DNA of 47,616 bases from Pseudomonas sp. C1C7 (GTDB taxonomy: Bacteria > Pseudomonadota > Gammaproteobacteria > Pseudomonadales > Pseudomonadaceae). Numbering within the stretch: position 1 is the first letter of the stretch; each line of letters starts with the position of its first letter. This document shows, piece by piece, positions 25,516-33,231 of the stretch. Both the position numbers and the translations under genes were made by a program. The stretch spans positions 1 to 47,616 of the forward strand of contig NZ_JABFMP010000044.1 in NCBI RefSeq assembly GCF_013359595.1. Direction: 5' to 3'. The notes beneath the pieces are model-generated. The model searched no databases and had not been told where the DNA came from. It worked only from the letters and a program-made list of their open reading frames with translations.

Positions 25516-25932
25516 TTACGGCAAAAACCCACCAGCCCACCCCAGGAAAATCTGATCCACCCAGAACACCTGATGCACCAACACAATCCCCCAGAACAAC
25601 ACCTGAAACGACACCTTGCGCGTCTTGTGCCGAAACACCTGCTGCGCCAGCAACGCCCCCGGCCAGCCGCCGGCAAACTCCACCGCGTGCAAGACATTCT
25701 CCGGCGTACGCCAACTGTCACTGCGCGCCTTGCGCTTATCACTCCAATAAAGGAAAAACGCCAGCACACTGACAACGCCATAGGCTACCAGCGGCACCAG
25801 CGTTACCCCCCGCAACCAGAACGACACCGAACCATACAGCGGCAACGCACACAGAACCGCAAACACCAGCCCTTTCAGCCGAAGATTACGGATGCCGCTG
25901 CCCGCCTGTTTGCGTACGCCGGCCTCACTCAT
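25516..25932 (-). CDS. DUF1294 membrane protein
   Basis: The 138-residue inner-membrane protein has about four hydrophobic helices (first near residues 20-38) and the DUF1294 signature SDKRKARSDSWRTPENVLHA with EFAGGWPGALLAQQVFRHKT. Some family members carry an N-terminal cold-shock domain; here that part is absent and only a short basic leader precedes helix 1. Its ATG overlaps the stop of uppP (complement 25929-25932), so it is co-translated with it. No function is known. Confidence 0.85.
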   Translation of the reverse strand: MSEAGVRKQAGSGIRNLRLKGLVFAVLCALPLYGSVSFWLRGVTLVPLVAYGVVSVLAFFLYWSDKRKARSDSWRTPENVLHAVEFAGGWPGALLAQQVFRHKTRKVSFQVLFWGIVLVHQVFWVDQIFLGWAGGFLP

Positions 25933-26759
25933 GCCTTGGCCGCAGTCCAGTCAACCCAACCGAAGACCCAGGTCGCGAGAATCAGCAGGCCGAACGCAAT
26001 GCGGTACCAGGCAAACATCGCATAACTGTGATTGGCGATGAACTTGAGCAGCCCGCGAACGGCGATCATCGCGAAAATGAAGGCGACGACAAAACCAACC
26101 GCAAACACCGGGAAGTCGGACGGCACGAACAGGTCGCGATACTTGTAACCCGAGTACACCGCAGCGCCCACCATGGTCGGCATCGCCAGGAAAAACGAGA
26201 ACTCGGTGGCAGTCTTGCGCGACAGGCCGAACAACAGGCCGCCGATGATGGTCGCGCCGGAACGCGAAGTACCCGGAATCATCGCCAGGCACTGGGCAAA
26301 GCCCACCTTGAGCGCATCCTTCCAGCTGATCTCATCGACCGTTTCAGCGTGCACTTCATGCTGACGCTTTTCCGCCCACAACATGATGATGCCGCCCACC
26401 ACCAGCGCCGCAGCCACCGTGATCGGGTTGAACAGGTAATGGTGAATCAGGTCGGCGAAGATCACCCCCAGCACCACCGCCGGCAGGAAGGCGATCAGCA
26501 GGTTGGCGGTAAAGCGCCGCGCGCTCGGCTGTGTCGGCAAGCCAACGACCACGTCGAAAATCTTGCGGCGAAACTCCCAGACCACCGCCAGGATCGCGCC
26601 CAGCTGAATGATGATGTTGAACGCCATGGCGCGCTCACCACCGAAGTCGAGCAGATCGGCCACGATAATCTGGTGCCCGGTACTGGAAATGGGCAAGAAC
26701 TCCGTCAGTCCCTCTACAACCCCAAGAATCAACGCCTGAAAGGCAGTCCAAAGATCCAT
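25929..26759 (-). CDS. uppP: Undecaprenyl-diphosphate phosphatase
   Basis: This 276-residue inner-membrane enzyme (also BacA) recycles undecaprenyl pyrophosphate, the carrier lipid of peptidoglycan and O-antigen, and confers bacitracin tolerance. The two catalytic motifs are EGLTEFLPISSTGHQ near residue 17 and the downstream PGTSRSGATIIGG. About eight helices are predicted. I start at the ATG complementary to 26757-26759 (MDLWTAFQA), which gives the family length; the frame continues to 26789. Its stop overlaps the start of the DUF1294 gene. Confidence 0.94.
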   Translation of the reverse strand: MDLWTAFQALILGVVEGLTEFLPISSTGHQIIVADLLDFGGERAMAFNIIIQLGAILAVVWEFRRKIFDVVVGLPTQPSARRFTANLLIAFLPAVVLGVIFADLIHHYLFNPITVAAALVVGGIIMLWAEKRQHEVHAETVDEISWKDALKVGFAQCLAMIPGTSRSGATIIGGLLFGLSRKTATEFSFFLAMPTMVGAAVYSGYKYRDLFVPSDFPVFAVGFVVAFIFAMIAVRGLLKFIANHSYAMFAWYRIAFGLLILATWVFGWVDWTAAKA

Positions 26760-27013
26760 CAATCCCCCAAAGGCCATGCATGGGCGCATGTCCCGTCAAT
26801 ATTTTTCAAATCGTTTTGGCGTAGTCGCAAACTCGCGCGCACAAGATACCCGCAGTTCCGGGAAAACTCCGTGAAATCTCAGTTTGAACTCAGGTTTTTC
26901 CACGCTTGGCCGAAATGCTATCAGACAAGCCTGAAAAACGCTGACACGTTCTCGGGCCAGGCAGGACGCCGACGAGTACACATTACAAAAACAAGAAACC
27001 GGAGCACCGCGTT

Positions 27014-28648
27014 ATGAATAGCTTGCGCAATATGTCGATCAGTCGCCGCCTGTGGCTCATCCTGATCGTGGCCGTCACGATGCTCCTGGCCCTCGGTGTC
27101 ATCATGCTCAAGCAGATTCACGAGGATCTGTATCAGGCCAAGGCGCAGAAGACCCAGCATGTGGTGCAGACCGCCAGTGGCGTTCTCGCCTACTACCACG
27201 ATCTGGAAACCGCCGGCACCCTCACCCGCGAGGCCGCGCAGAAACAGGCGCTGAACGCTGTTCGCGGTTTGCGTTATGACCAGAACGACTACTTCTGGAT
27301 TAATGACCTGACGCCGGTGATGATCATGCACCCGGTCAACTCGAAGCTCGATGGCCAGAACCTGTCGACCATTCGCGATCCGGACGGTTTTGCGGTGTTC
27401 AACGAAATGATCGCCGTCGCCAAGACCAAGGGTGCCGGCCTGGTCAATTACCGCTGGCCGAAACCGGGTGCCAGCGAGCCGGTGGGTAAGACTTCCTACG
27501 TCAAACTGTTCGAGCCCTGGGGTTGGGTGATCGGCTCGGGCGTGTACATCGATGACATGCAGGCCGAGTTCTATGGCCAGGTGTGGAAGGCTTCGTCCAT
27601 CGGCCTGGCGATTGCCGTGATCATGGTGCTGCTGGTGTTCATGATTGCCCGCAGCATCGCCCAGCCCTTGCGCGAAACCGTCAGCGCCATGGCCAACATC
27701 GCCAGTGGCGAAAGCGACCTGACCCGCAACCTCGATACGTTTGGCAAAGATGAGGTCACCCAGCTGGCCCATCACTTCAATGCCTTCACCGCCAAGCTGC
27801 GCGGGGTGATCGGTCAATTGCAGACGTCCGCCACGGCGCTGGGCCAGTCCTCCAGCGAACTGGGCAACGATGCCACCCAGGCCCAGCAGCGCAGCCAGCA
27901 GCAGTCGCAACAGATGGAACTGGTGGCCACGGCGATGAATGAAGTGACGTATGGCGTACAGGATGTGGCGAAAAACGCCGAACAGGCCGCCAGCGAAATG
28001 CGCGATGCCGAAGCCCAGGCGCAACAGGGGCAGGTCAATATCGATGGCAGCCTGCAGCAGATCGATACGCTGTCTTCGACCATCGATCAGGCTGTGGAGG
28101 TGATTCGGACCCTGGCTGCAGAGAGCACTCAGATCGGCAGCGTGCTGGAGGTGATCCGCTCCATCGCCGAGCAGACCAATCTGCTGGCCCTCAACGCCGC
28201 CATCGAGGCGGCCCGGGCCGGTGAGCAAGGCCGAGGTTTTGCGGTGGTGGCCGATGAAGTGCGCCTGCTGGCCCAGCGCACCCAGAAGTCCACGGCGGAA
28301 ATCCAGTCGATGATCGAACGCCTGCAAAATCATTCGGAAGCGGCGGTCAAAGTGATCGGCGAAAGCAGCCGGGCTTCGCAACTCACCATCGAGCAGGCTG
28401 GCCTGGCGGGTAACAGCCTCAATGCCATCAGCCAGGCCCTGCGCAACCTCACCGGGCTCAATGCCTCGATCGCCAGCGCAACGCTGCAGCAGGCGCATGT
28501 GGTCGAGGACATCAACCAGAACGTCACCCAGGCGGCCGGGTTGTCCCACAACACGGCGCTGGCGGCGGAACAGTCGAGCGCGGCGAGTGTGCGCCTGAAG
28601 GACTTGAGCGAGCAGTTGAACGGGTTGCTGCGCCAGTTCCGGACTTGA
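27014..28648 (+). CDS. Methyl-accepting chemotaxis protein, single-Cache type
   Basis: This 544-residue chemoreceptor has a membrane helix at about 15-33, a periplasmic single Cache domain at about 37-190 (DQNDYFWINDLTPVMIMHPV, then GKTSYVKLFEPWGWVIGSG), a second helix near 195-215, a HAMP domain, and a long cytoplasmic coiled coil. The hairpin tip is IAEQTNLLALNAAIEAARAG and EQGRGFAVVADEVR. Cache domains of this kind often sense small carboxylic acids, but the ligand cannot be read. No methylation or CheA genes are adjacent. GGAG lies upstream of ATG 27014. Confidence 0.92.
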   Translation: MNSLRNMSISRRLWLILIVAVTMLLALGVIMLKQIHEDLYQAKAQKTQHVVQTASGVLAYYHDLETAGTLTREAAQKQALNAVRGLRYDQNDYFWINDLTPVMIMHPVNSKLDGQNLSTIRDPDGFAVFNEMIAVAKTKGAGLVNYRWPKPGASEPVGKTSYVKLFEPWGWVIGSGVYIDDMQAEFYGQVWKASSIGLAIAVIMVLLVFMIARSIAQPLRETVSAMANIASGESDLTRNLDTFGKDEVTQLAHHFNAFTAKLRGVIGQLQTSATALGQSSSELGNDATQAQQRSQQQSQQMELVATAMNEVTYGVQDVAKNAEQAASEMRDAEAQAQQGQVNIDGSLQQIDTLSSTIDQAVEVIRTLAAESTQIGSVLEVIRSIAEQTNLLALNAAIEAARAGEQGRGFAVVADEVRLLAQRTQKSTAEIQSMIERLQNHSEAAVKVIGESSRASQLTIEQAGLAGNSLNAISQALRNLTGLNASIASATLQQAHVVEDINQNVTQAAGLSHNTALAAEQSSAASVRLKDLSEQLNGLLRQFRT

Positions 28649-28702
28649 TGTTGTGAGGCTGCTTGCGATGGGGTTGTGTCAGCCAGCATAACGGTTGGAT
28701 GT

Positions 28703-28853
28703 ACCGGCCTCTTCGCGGGCAAGCCCGCAGGTTCTTTCGTCGACCACAAATCCGGTGAACACTGCCAAACCCTGCAGGAGCGGGGCTTGCCCGCGAAGGG
28801 TGGTGAACGATGACGCTGGCTGCCTGAATGCCGCCGGCTCGCTCCTGCAAGGA
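28703..28853. repeat. REP cluster before pnuC
   Basis: It contains CTTCGCGGGCAAGCCCGC, then TGCAGGAGCGGGGCTTGCCC with CGCGAAGGGTGGTGAACGAT and GACGCTGGCTGCCTGAAT, and a final CTCGCTCCTGCA. It is two or more REP arms in the 252-base gap. Confidence 0.8.
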
Positions 28854-28900
28854 ATCGCGCTACAATCCGCGCCCTCTTCTTATCCCCCCAAGGAACCTGC

Positions 28901-29464
28901 ATGTCCGGGCTCGAACTGTTCGCCGCCACCCTCGGCGTGATTGCCGTCTGGTTGACCGTCAAACAGAACCCCTGGTGCTGGCCGATCGGCCTGGTGATGG
29001 TGCTGATCTACAGCTGGATCTTCTTCGAAGTGAAGCTGTACTCGGACATGCTCCTGCAAGTGATCTACGCCGCCCTGCAAATCTACGGCTGGTGGCAGTG
29101 GACCCGCGCGGGCGAGGCGCGACATGGCCGGGAAGTCAGCCGGCTTGAAGGATCTTCGGTGTTCTACGGCCTGCTGGTCGGCGCGATCGGCAGCCTGCTG
29201 CTCGGCGCAGCCATGGCCCACTGGACGGACGCGGCGCAACCCTGGCTGGACGCGGCACTCACCGGTTTCAGCCTGGTCGCGCAGGTCTGGATGGCGCAGA
29301 AACGCGTTCAATGCTGGCCGTTGTGGATCACCGTGGATGTGATTTTCGTCGGGCTGTTCATCTATAAGGACCTGTACCTGACGGCCGCGCTCTACGGCCT
29401 GTTCCTGCTGCTGGCGGTGCAGGGCTGGCATACATGGCGCGCGGCACCGGCGCTGCGCACATGA
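28901..29464 (+). CDS. pnuC: Nicotinamide riboside transporter
   Basis: This 187-residue inner-membrane protein with about seven helices imports nicotinamide riboside by facilitated diffusion. PnuC signatures are VKQNPWCWPIGLVMVLIYSW, LQVIYAALQIYGWWQW and the C-terminal CWPLWITVDVIFVGLFIYKD. AAGGAA lies 9 bases before ATG 28901. The next gene starts inside its stop (ATGA), and its product is the kinase that would trap the imported riboside. Confidence 0.93.
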   Translation: MSGLELFAATLGVIAVWLTVKQNPWCWPIGLVMVLIYSWIFFEVKLYSDMLLQVIYAALQIYGWWQWTRAGEARHGREVSRLEGSSVFYGLLVGAIGSLLLGAAMAHWTDAAQPWLDAALTGFSLVAQVWMAQKRVQCWPLWITVDVIFVGLFIYKDLYLTAALYGLFLLLAVQGWHTWRAAPALRT

Positions 29465-29991
29465 AAGTACTGGTGCTTACGGGCCCCGAATCCAGCGGAA
29501 AGAGCTGGCTGTCGGCCGAGTTGCAGAAGCATTTCGGCGGGATCGTGGTCGGGGAATACGTGCGCTGGTTCATCGAGCATAACCAGCGCGACACTTGTCT
29601 GGCCGATATCCCGGAGATCGCCAGCGGCCAGTTGCGCTGGGAGGACGAGGCCCGCGCCCGGCAACCGGATCTGCTGATCCTCGATACGCACCTGCTGAGC
29701 AACATGCTCTGGAGTCAGGCGTTGTTCGGCGATTGCCCTGCCTGGATCGAACAAGCCCTGCTGGCGCGCCACTACGATCTGCACCTGCTGCTGTCACCGG
29801 AAAACGTCGACTGGATGGACGACGGCATGCGTTGCCAACCCCAATTGCATGAACGTCAGACCTTCTTCGACGACACCCTCGCCTGGCTCCAACTCCACCG
29901 TCAACCGCTGCAGATTCTGCGAGGCGACTGGGCTGAACGCCAGTCCCAGGCGTTCATGGCGGTTACCAAGCTGCTGGCTGCACACCCCTGA
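29461..29991 (+). CDS. NadR-like ribosylnicotinamide kinase
   Basis: This 176-residue AAA-type P-loop protein corresponds to the kinase part of NadR. It should phosphorylate nicotinamide riboside to NMN, pulling uptake through PnuC. Walker A is GPESSGKS at residues 8-15, VVGEYVRWFIEHN follows, and LLILDTHLLSNMLWSQ resembles the Walker B region. The adenylyltransferase and HTH parts of E. coli NadR are absent. I set ATG 29461, overlapping the pnuC stop; the in-frame ATG 29434 lies within pnuC. No regulator is visible. Confidence 0.85.
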   Translation: MKVLVLTGPESSGKSWLSAELQKHFGGIVVGEYVRWFIEHNQRDTCLADIPEIASGQLRWEDEARARQPDLLILDTHLLSNMLWSQALFGDCPAWIEQALLARHYDLHLLLSPENVDWMDDGMRCQPQLHERQTFFDDTLAWLQLHRQPLQILRGDWAERQSQAFMAVTKLLAAHP

Positions 29992-30273
29992 TAGTGGGGC
30001 AAATTACCCGCCGTTTTCCCCTATTGCGGGGCAAAAGTGTCCGTTGGTGAAACACCCCTCTGCCCGCAAAGGGCCAGATTGAACACTCCTACCCCTGTTT
30101 CTGTCCGCGCTGTTAAGCCTTTGAAACACCACCTCGCAAACCCCCGTTCCAGAGCATTGCAAGCGATTTAGACGGCTTCGCGCCCTTTGCGTTGTCTCAG
30201 CGTTGAAACAGATCGGATAGCCCTCTCCCGGACAAAGTCTGCAAGCCATTGAAATACCGATGATTTCAAAAAC

Positions 30274-30289
30274 CGGCACAGCTTTCGCT
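30274..30289 (+). promoter_or_regulatory. Candidate sigma-54 promoter for fapABCDEF
   Basis: CGGCACAGCTTTCGCT aligns to TGGCACG-N4-TTGCW with three mismatches, keeping GG at -24, GC at -12 and the exact 10-base interval. The predicted start near 30299 leaves a leader of about 46 bases before fapA. A sigma-54 activator gene lies just beyond the operon. Confidence 0.5.
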
Positions 30290-30324
30290 CTCTCCTTCAC
30301 AACGCTGACCAGGGGCCAGCCCAC

Positions 30325-30332
30325 AAAAAGAA
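30325..30332 (+). promoter_or_regulatory. A-rich Crc/Hfq-type motif at the fapA ribosome binding site
   Basis: AAAAAGAA fits AANAANAA and overlaps the AAGGAA Shine-Dalgarno (30331-30335) of fapA, whose start is GTG 30345. Confidence 0.35.
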
Positions 30333-30344
30333 GGAATCGCTGCC

Positions 30345-30779
30345 GTGGGGACATTCAATAAAGGCTTGACCTGCCTCCTCCTGATAGGAAGTGCCGCTAC
30401 CTCGGTACTGAGTCTGAATGTACAAGCCGAAGGCAACGGCGTCATCGTGCTGACACGTGACGTACAACCGGTGCCCATCGGCCGCACCGGTGGCAAGGAC
30501 CCCTACCCGACCACCGTCAACACCAACCCATCTGCTCGCGTTAATGGCGAATTGAGCGATGCCGACATTGCCGGAGTCACCAGCGGTACTGCGCTTCGCG
30601 GCAGTAACGGCCAGGCCCTGAACGGCCTGCAAAGCCTCAACACGGTCACCAATCCAAATGGCATGCCAGGCATGAGCGCCGGCCACGGTGGCGGCAGCGG
30701 CGGCGCGATTTCCGGAACCATCAACCGTGCCATGAGCACCGGCCTTGCTCCACTTACCAGAATGGCCGGAGGTCAATGA
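30345..30779 (+). CDS. fapA: Functional amyloid operon protein FapA
   Basis: This 144-residue secreted protein is the first of the fap operon; in studied Pseudomonas it is thought to act as a periplasmic chaperone or modulator of fibre composition. A signal peptide ends after NVQA near residue 31. The mature part is Asn-, Thr- and Gly-rich (KDPYPTTVNTNPSARVNGEL) and ends in a glycine-rich tail (SAGHGGGSGGAISG). It lacks the amyloid repeats of FapB/FapC. The start is GTG 30345, with AAGGAA 9 bases upstream; no ATG fits the leader. fapB follows with one base between stop and start. Confidence 0.82.
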   Translation: MGTFNKGLTCLLLIGSAATSVLSLNVQAEGNGVIVLTRDVQPVPIGRTGGKDPYPTTVNTNPSARVNGELSDADIAGVTSGTALRGSNGQALNGLQSLNTVTNPNGMPGMSAGHGGGSGGAISGTINRAMSTGLAPLTRMAGGQ

Positions 30780-30780
30780 C

Positions 30781-31359
30781 ATGAATCGTTCCGTCCTTTT
30801 CCTCGCCATGTTCGCCTGCACCACCGTCATGGCCGATTCAAAGGTCACCGCAGTCGATACCGCAAACATTCAAAACTCCGGCTCCCAGTACAAAGGCAAT
30901 TTCAACGTCAACCAGGCAGCCGGCGATCAGCAACAACAGACCAACGTTCGCGCCATCGCCATCGGCACCGAAGCCGGGGCAACCACCAGCATCAATCAGA
31001 AAATCACCACGCCCGCCAATCGGTCGATCAATGCGACGGCCAACATCGGCGGCACCTCTTTCAGTAATGGCAACGGTGTACTGGGCGTCAACCAGGGCGC
31101 CGGAGCCAACAACCAGATGGCCAACGCCATGCGCATCAGCATCAGTGCCGGTCCGCAAGCCGTTGACGATAGCGCCCTTTCTCAACAGAACGTGGCGTTG
31201 CTACCAAGCTCAGGAGCAGCTGGCACCCAAACCGGCAGTCGCCAGGTCGTGACAAGCGACCAGGCCTTCACCGGCAGCCGTGGGGTAATCCAGGTGAACC
31301 AGAGTGCAGGGGTGGGGAACCGAATGGCTAACACCCTGAGCATCCGGGTCGCTGACTGA
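30781..31359 (+). CDS. fapB: Amyloid nucleator FapB
   Basis: This 192-residue minor amyloid subunit is believed to nucleate FapC fibres at the cell surface. The signal peptide ends after TVMA near residue 18. Three imperfect repeats follow, each with a V-N-Q-x-A-G-x-x-N core: FNVNQAAGDQQQQTN, LGVNQGAGANNQMAN and IQVNQSAGVGNRMAN, separated by about 60-80 residues. The Asn/Gln ladders and spacing fit a beta-solenoid or stacked-strand amyloid. ATG 30781 is one base after the fapA stop. The frame opens at 30745, but that part overlaps fapA. Confidence 0.88.
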   Translation: MNRSVLFLAMFACTTVMADSKVTAVDTANIQNSGSQYKGNFNVNQAAGDQQQQTNVRAIAIGTEAGATTSINQKITTPANRSINATANIGGTSFSNGNGVLGVNQGAGANNQMANAMRISISAGPQAVDDSALSQQNVALLPSSGAAGTQTGSRQVVTSDQAFTGSRGVIQVNQSAGVGNRMANTLSIRVAD

Positions 31360-31407
31360 CCCAAACGCAGTGCGATTAGAAAGTACCAACACTTAACCAA
31401 CTAATAA

Positions 31408-31416
31408 GCACGGAGA
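31408..31416 (+). promoter_or_regulatory. RsmA/RsmE-like GGA site at the fapC ribosome binding site
   Basis: GCACGGAGA contains CANGGA, the core of the RsmA/CsrA target. Its GGAG is the Shine-Dalgarno of fapC (ATG 31423), so binding would block translation of the major amyloid subunit. Confidence 0.45.
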
Positions 31417-31422
31417 AACACC

Positions 31423-32445
31423 ATGAAACCTTCAATGGCCTTGAAACCACTGGTTTTCGCTCTCGCAGCAGTGATGGCAATCGCAGCACAAGCAGGCGGT
31501 CGTGATGATGATCACGGTCATGGCAACGGTCACGGCAATGGGCATGGCAACCAGCAGCCCAAGCACCCTACTTTCGAAGAAATTCTGTCCATCACCGCAG
31601 GCGCTGGGGCCGCCGTGCTGGATGAACAGAACAGCTCTGACAACGGCGTACTGAACCAGGGCACCCGAAATGATGCCCGGATGGAAAACGCAGGCAATGG
31701 CGGCAACGGCAACGCCGGCATGAACAACGCCGCTGGCGATGGCAACCAACAGGACAACGCCGCCGCTCTGGCCACTGCTGACGAAAGCTTCATCTTCGGT
31801 TCCGCAGTCGCCGTATCCAGCGCCACTCAGAACAACACCGGCAACACCGTCTACAACTACTCCAGCACAGCCACCGCCAACATGAGCAATGTGGGTAATG
31901 GCGGCTCCGGCAACATCGGTGTGAACAACGCTGCCGGCGACTTCAACCAACAGAAAAACAACCTGGCGATCGCCGTATCGGGCGGCCGTGTAGCAGGCGC
32001 TGCTGCGGCGGCCAACCAGACCTCCAGCGGTCTGCAGGTCAGCAACTATGGCACCGAGACCTTTAAAACCGAAACCCTCAAAGGCACCTTCAAGGCTGAT
32101 GGCAAATTCCAGGCCAAAGGCACTGGCACCGTCGAAGAGGATCGTGGCCACGGCGGCTACGGTGGCGGTTATGGCAACAACGACCGCGGCCATGGCGGTA
32201 ACGGCGGCAACAACAAGGACGACAAGTTCAAGTTCCAGGCCATGGGCACCTTCGATCTGGCTGGTCAGTACACTCAACAGGTCATGGTTTCAGACGGCTG
32301 GAAAAACCCGGTTACCAACACTGCTAACATGACTAACGTTGGTAACAACTTCAACGGCAACGCGGGCTTCAACAACGCTGCCGGTGTAGGCAACCAACAA
32401 AGCAACTCGCTGTCGATCGCTGCCGGCTGCCGCGCCTGCCAGTAA
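31423..32445 (+). CDS. fapC: Major functional amyloid subunit FapC
   Basis: This 340-residue protein forms the bulk of the amyloid fibre. The signal peptide ends after AAQA near residue 24. Three repeats lie near 74-117, 140-184 and 295-333, each with GNxGxNNAAGxxNQQxN: MNNAAGDGNQQDN, VNNAAGDFNQQKN, FNNAAGVGNQQSN. The C-terminus has the conserved CxxC (CRAC, 336-339). Two His/Gly-rich stretches are unusual: HGHGNGHGNGHGN at 31-43 and RGHGGYGGGYGNNDRGHGG at 241-259, the latter in the linker between repeats 2 and 3, which is about 110 residues long. It is longer than the roughly 250-residue FapC I recall for the type strain. GGAG precedes ATG 31423. Confidence 0.92.
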   Translation: MKPSMALKPLVFALAAVMAIAAQAGGRDDDHGHGNGHGNGHGNQQPKHPTFEEILSITAGAGAAVLDEQNSSDNGVLNQGTRNDARMENAGNGGNGNAGMNNAAGDGNQQDNAAALATADESFIFGSAVAVSSATQNNTGNTVYNYSSTATANMSNVGNGGSGNIGVNNAAGDFNQQKNNLAIAVSGGRVAGAAAAANQTSSGLQVSNYGTETFKTETLKGTFKADGKFQAKGTGTVEEDRGHGGYGGGYGNNDRGHGGNGGNNKDDKFKFQAMGTFDLAGQYTQQVMVSDGWKNPVTNTANMTNVGNNFNGNAGFNNAAGVGNQQSNSLSIAAGCRACQ

Positions 32446-32460
32446 TCGCGATAAAAAGAA

Positions 32461-32484
32461 AAGCCCCGGCAACGGGGCTTTTTT
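32461..32484 (+). terminator. Internal terminator between fapC and fapD
   Basis: AAGCCCCG and CGGGGCTT form an 8-base-pair stem around a GCAA tetraloop, followed by TTTT and preceded by an A-rich run. It lies 15 bases after the fapC stop and 24 before fapD, both in the same direction. Confidence 0.85.
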
Positions 32485-32508
32485 CCACAGTCCCAAGGCG
32501 TATCGACA

Positions 32509-33189
32509 ATGCACAAGACTGCTCTCGTTGCCCTGCTCTGCCTGTCCAGCCTGACCGAGGCTGCACAGATGCCGGTTGCCGCCCTGCCAGGTGGCGTACT
32601 GGTGTACAAGCAGGTGCAGAGTCTGCGTGAGCGCAAGTTCATGGACATCGTCGAACAGAAGACCGACTTCAGCTGCGGCGCCGCCGCACTGGCAACGGTA
32701 CTGCGCCAGGCCTATTGGCTCGACGTCGATGAAGAGCACGTCATCAAAGGCATGCTGGTCAACGCTGACCAGGACCTTGTTCGTACACAGGGTTTCTCCA
32801 TGCTGGACATGAAGCGCTACGTTGAAAGCATCGGCATGCGTGCCCGGGGCTACAAGATCCCGCCGGAAAGACTCGATTCAGTGACGATTCCGGTGGTGGT
32901 ACTGGTGGATATTCGCGGCTACAAGCACTTCGTGGTGTTGCAGCGGGCTGACAAGGACTGGGTCTACATCGGCGACCCGGTACTCGGCCATAAACGCTAC
33001 TCCCACGATGACTTTGTCAAAGGTTGGAACGGCATCGTCTTTGCCATCGTAGGTCCCGGTTATGACAAGGCCAATGCCTTGCGCAGCCCACCGGAACCCC
33101 TGACGGCCAAGAACAAGCTCGATAACTTCAACCCGGTCAAAGATGCGGAACTGATGGATTTCGGCTTCATACAGAGCGACTTCTTTTAA
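32509..33189 (+). CDS. fapD: C39-family cysteine protease FapD
   Basis: This 226-residue periplasmic papain-like peptidase of family C39 is needed for Fap export and processing. A signal peptide ends near residue 19. The catalytic residues are visible: Gln50, Cys56 (in TDFSCGAAALATVLRQ), His140 (GYKHFVVLQ) and Asp156 (WVYIGDPVLG). Unlike bacteriocin exporters it is not fused to an ABC transporter. AAGGCG lies upstream of ATG 32509. Because a terminator separates it from fapC, fapDEF are likely made at lower level than the fibre proteins. Confidence 0.9.
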   Translation: MHKTALVALLCLSSLTEAAQMPVAALPGGVLVYKQVQSLRERKFMDIVEQKTDFSCGAAALATVLRQAYWLDVDEEHVIKGMLVNADQDLVRTQGFSMLDMKRYVESIGMRARGYKIPPERLDSVTIPVVVLVDIRGYKHFVVLQRADKDWVYIGDPVLGHKRYSHDDFVKGWNGIVFAIVGPGYDKANALRSPPEPLTAKNKLDNFNPVKDAELMDFGFIQSDFF

Positions 33190-33231
33190 TCGCCTACAAG
33201 ATGATAGAGCAGGATGCTCCGGGAGCAGCAG

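Larger units (their letters stand above)
29992..30344 (+). other. fap upstream region
   Basis: This 353-base stretch holds a sigma-54 promoter candidate at 30274-30289, three TGAAACA repeats (30048, 30122, 30204), a repeated GGGGCAAA 32 bases apart (29996 and 30028), and an A-rich element at the fapA ribosome binding site. No gene is visible. Confidence 0.5.

Noticed and set aside
29996..30035. Terminator after the NadR-like kinase gene
   Set aside because: CCCC/GGGG pairing around TATTGC is only four to five base pairs and no T-run follows.
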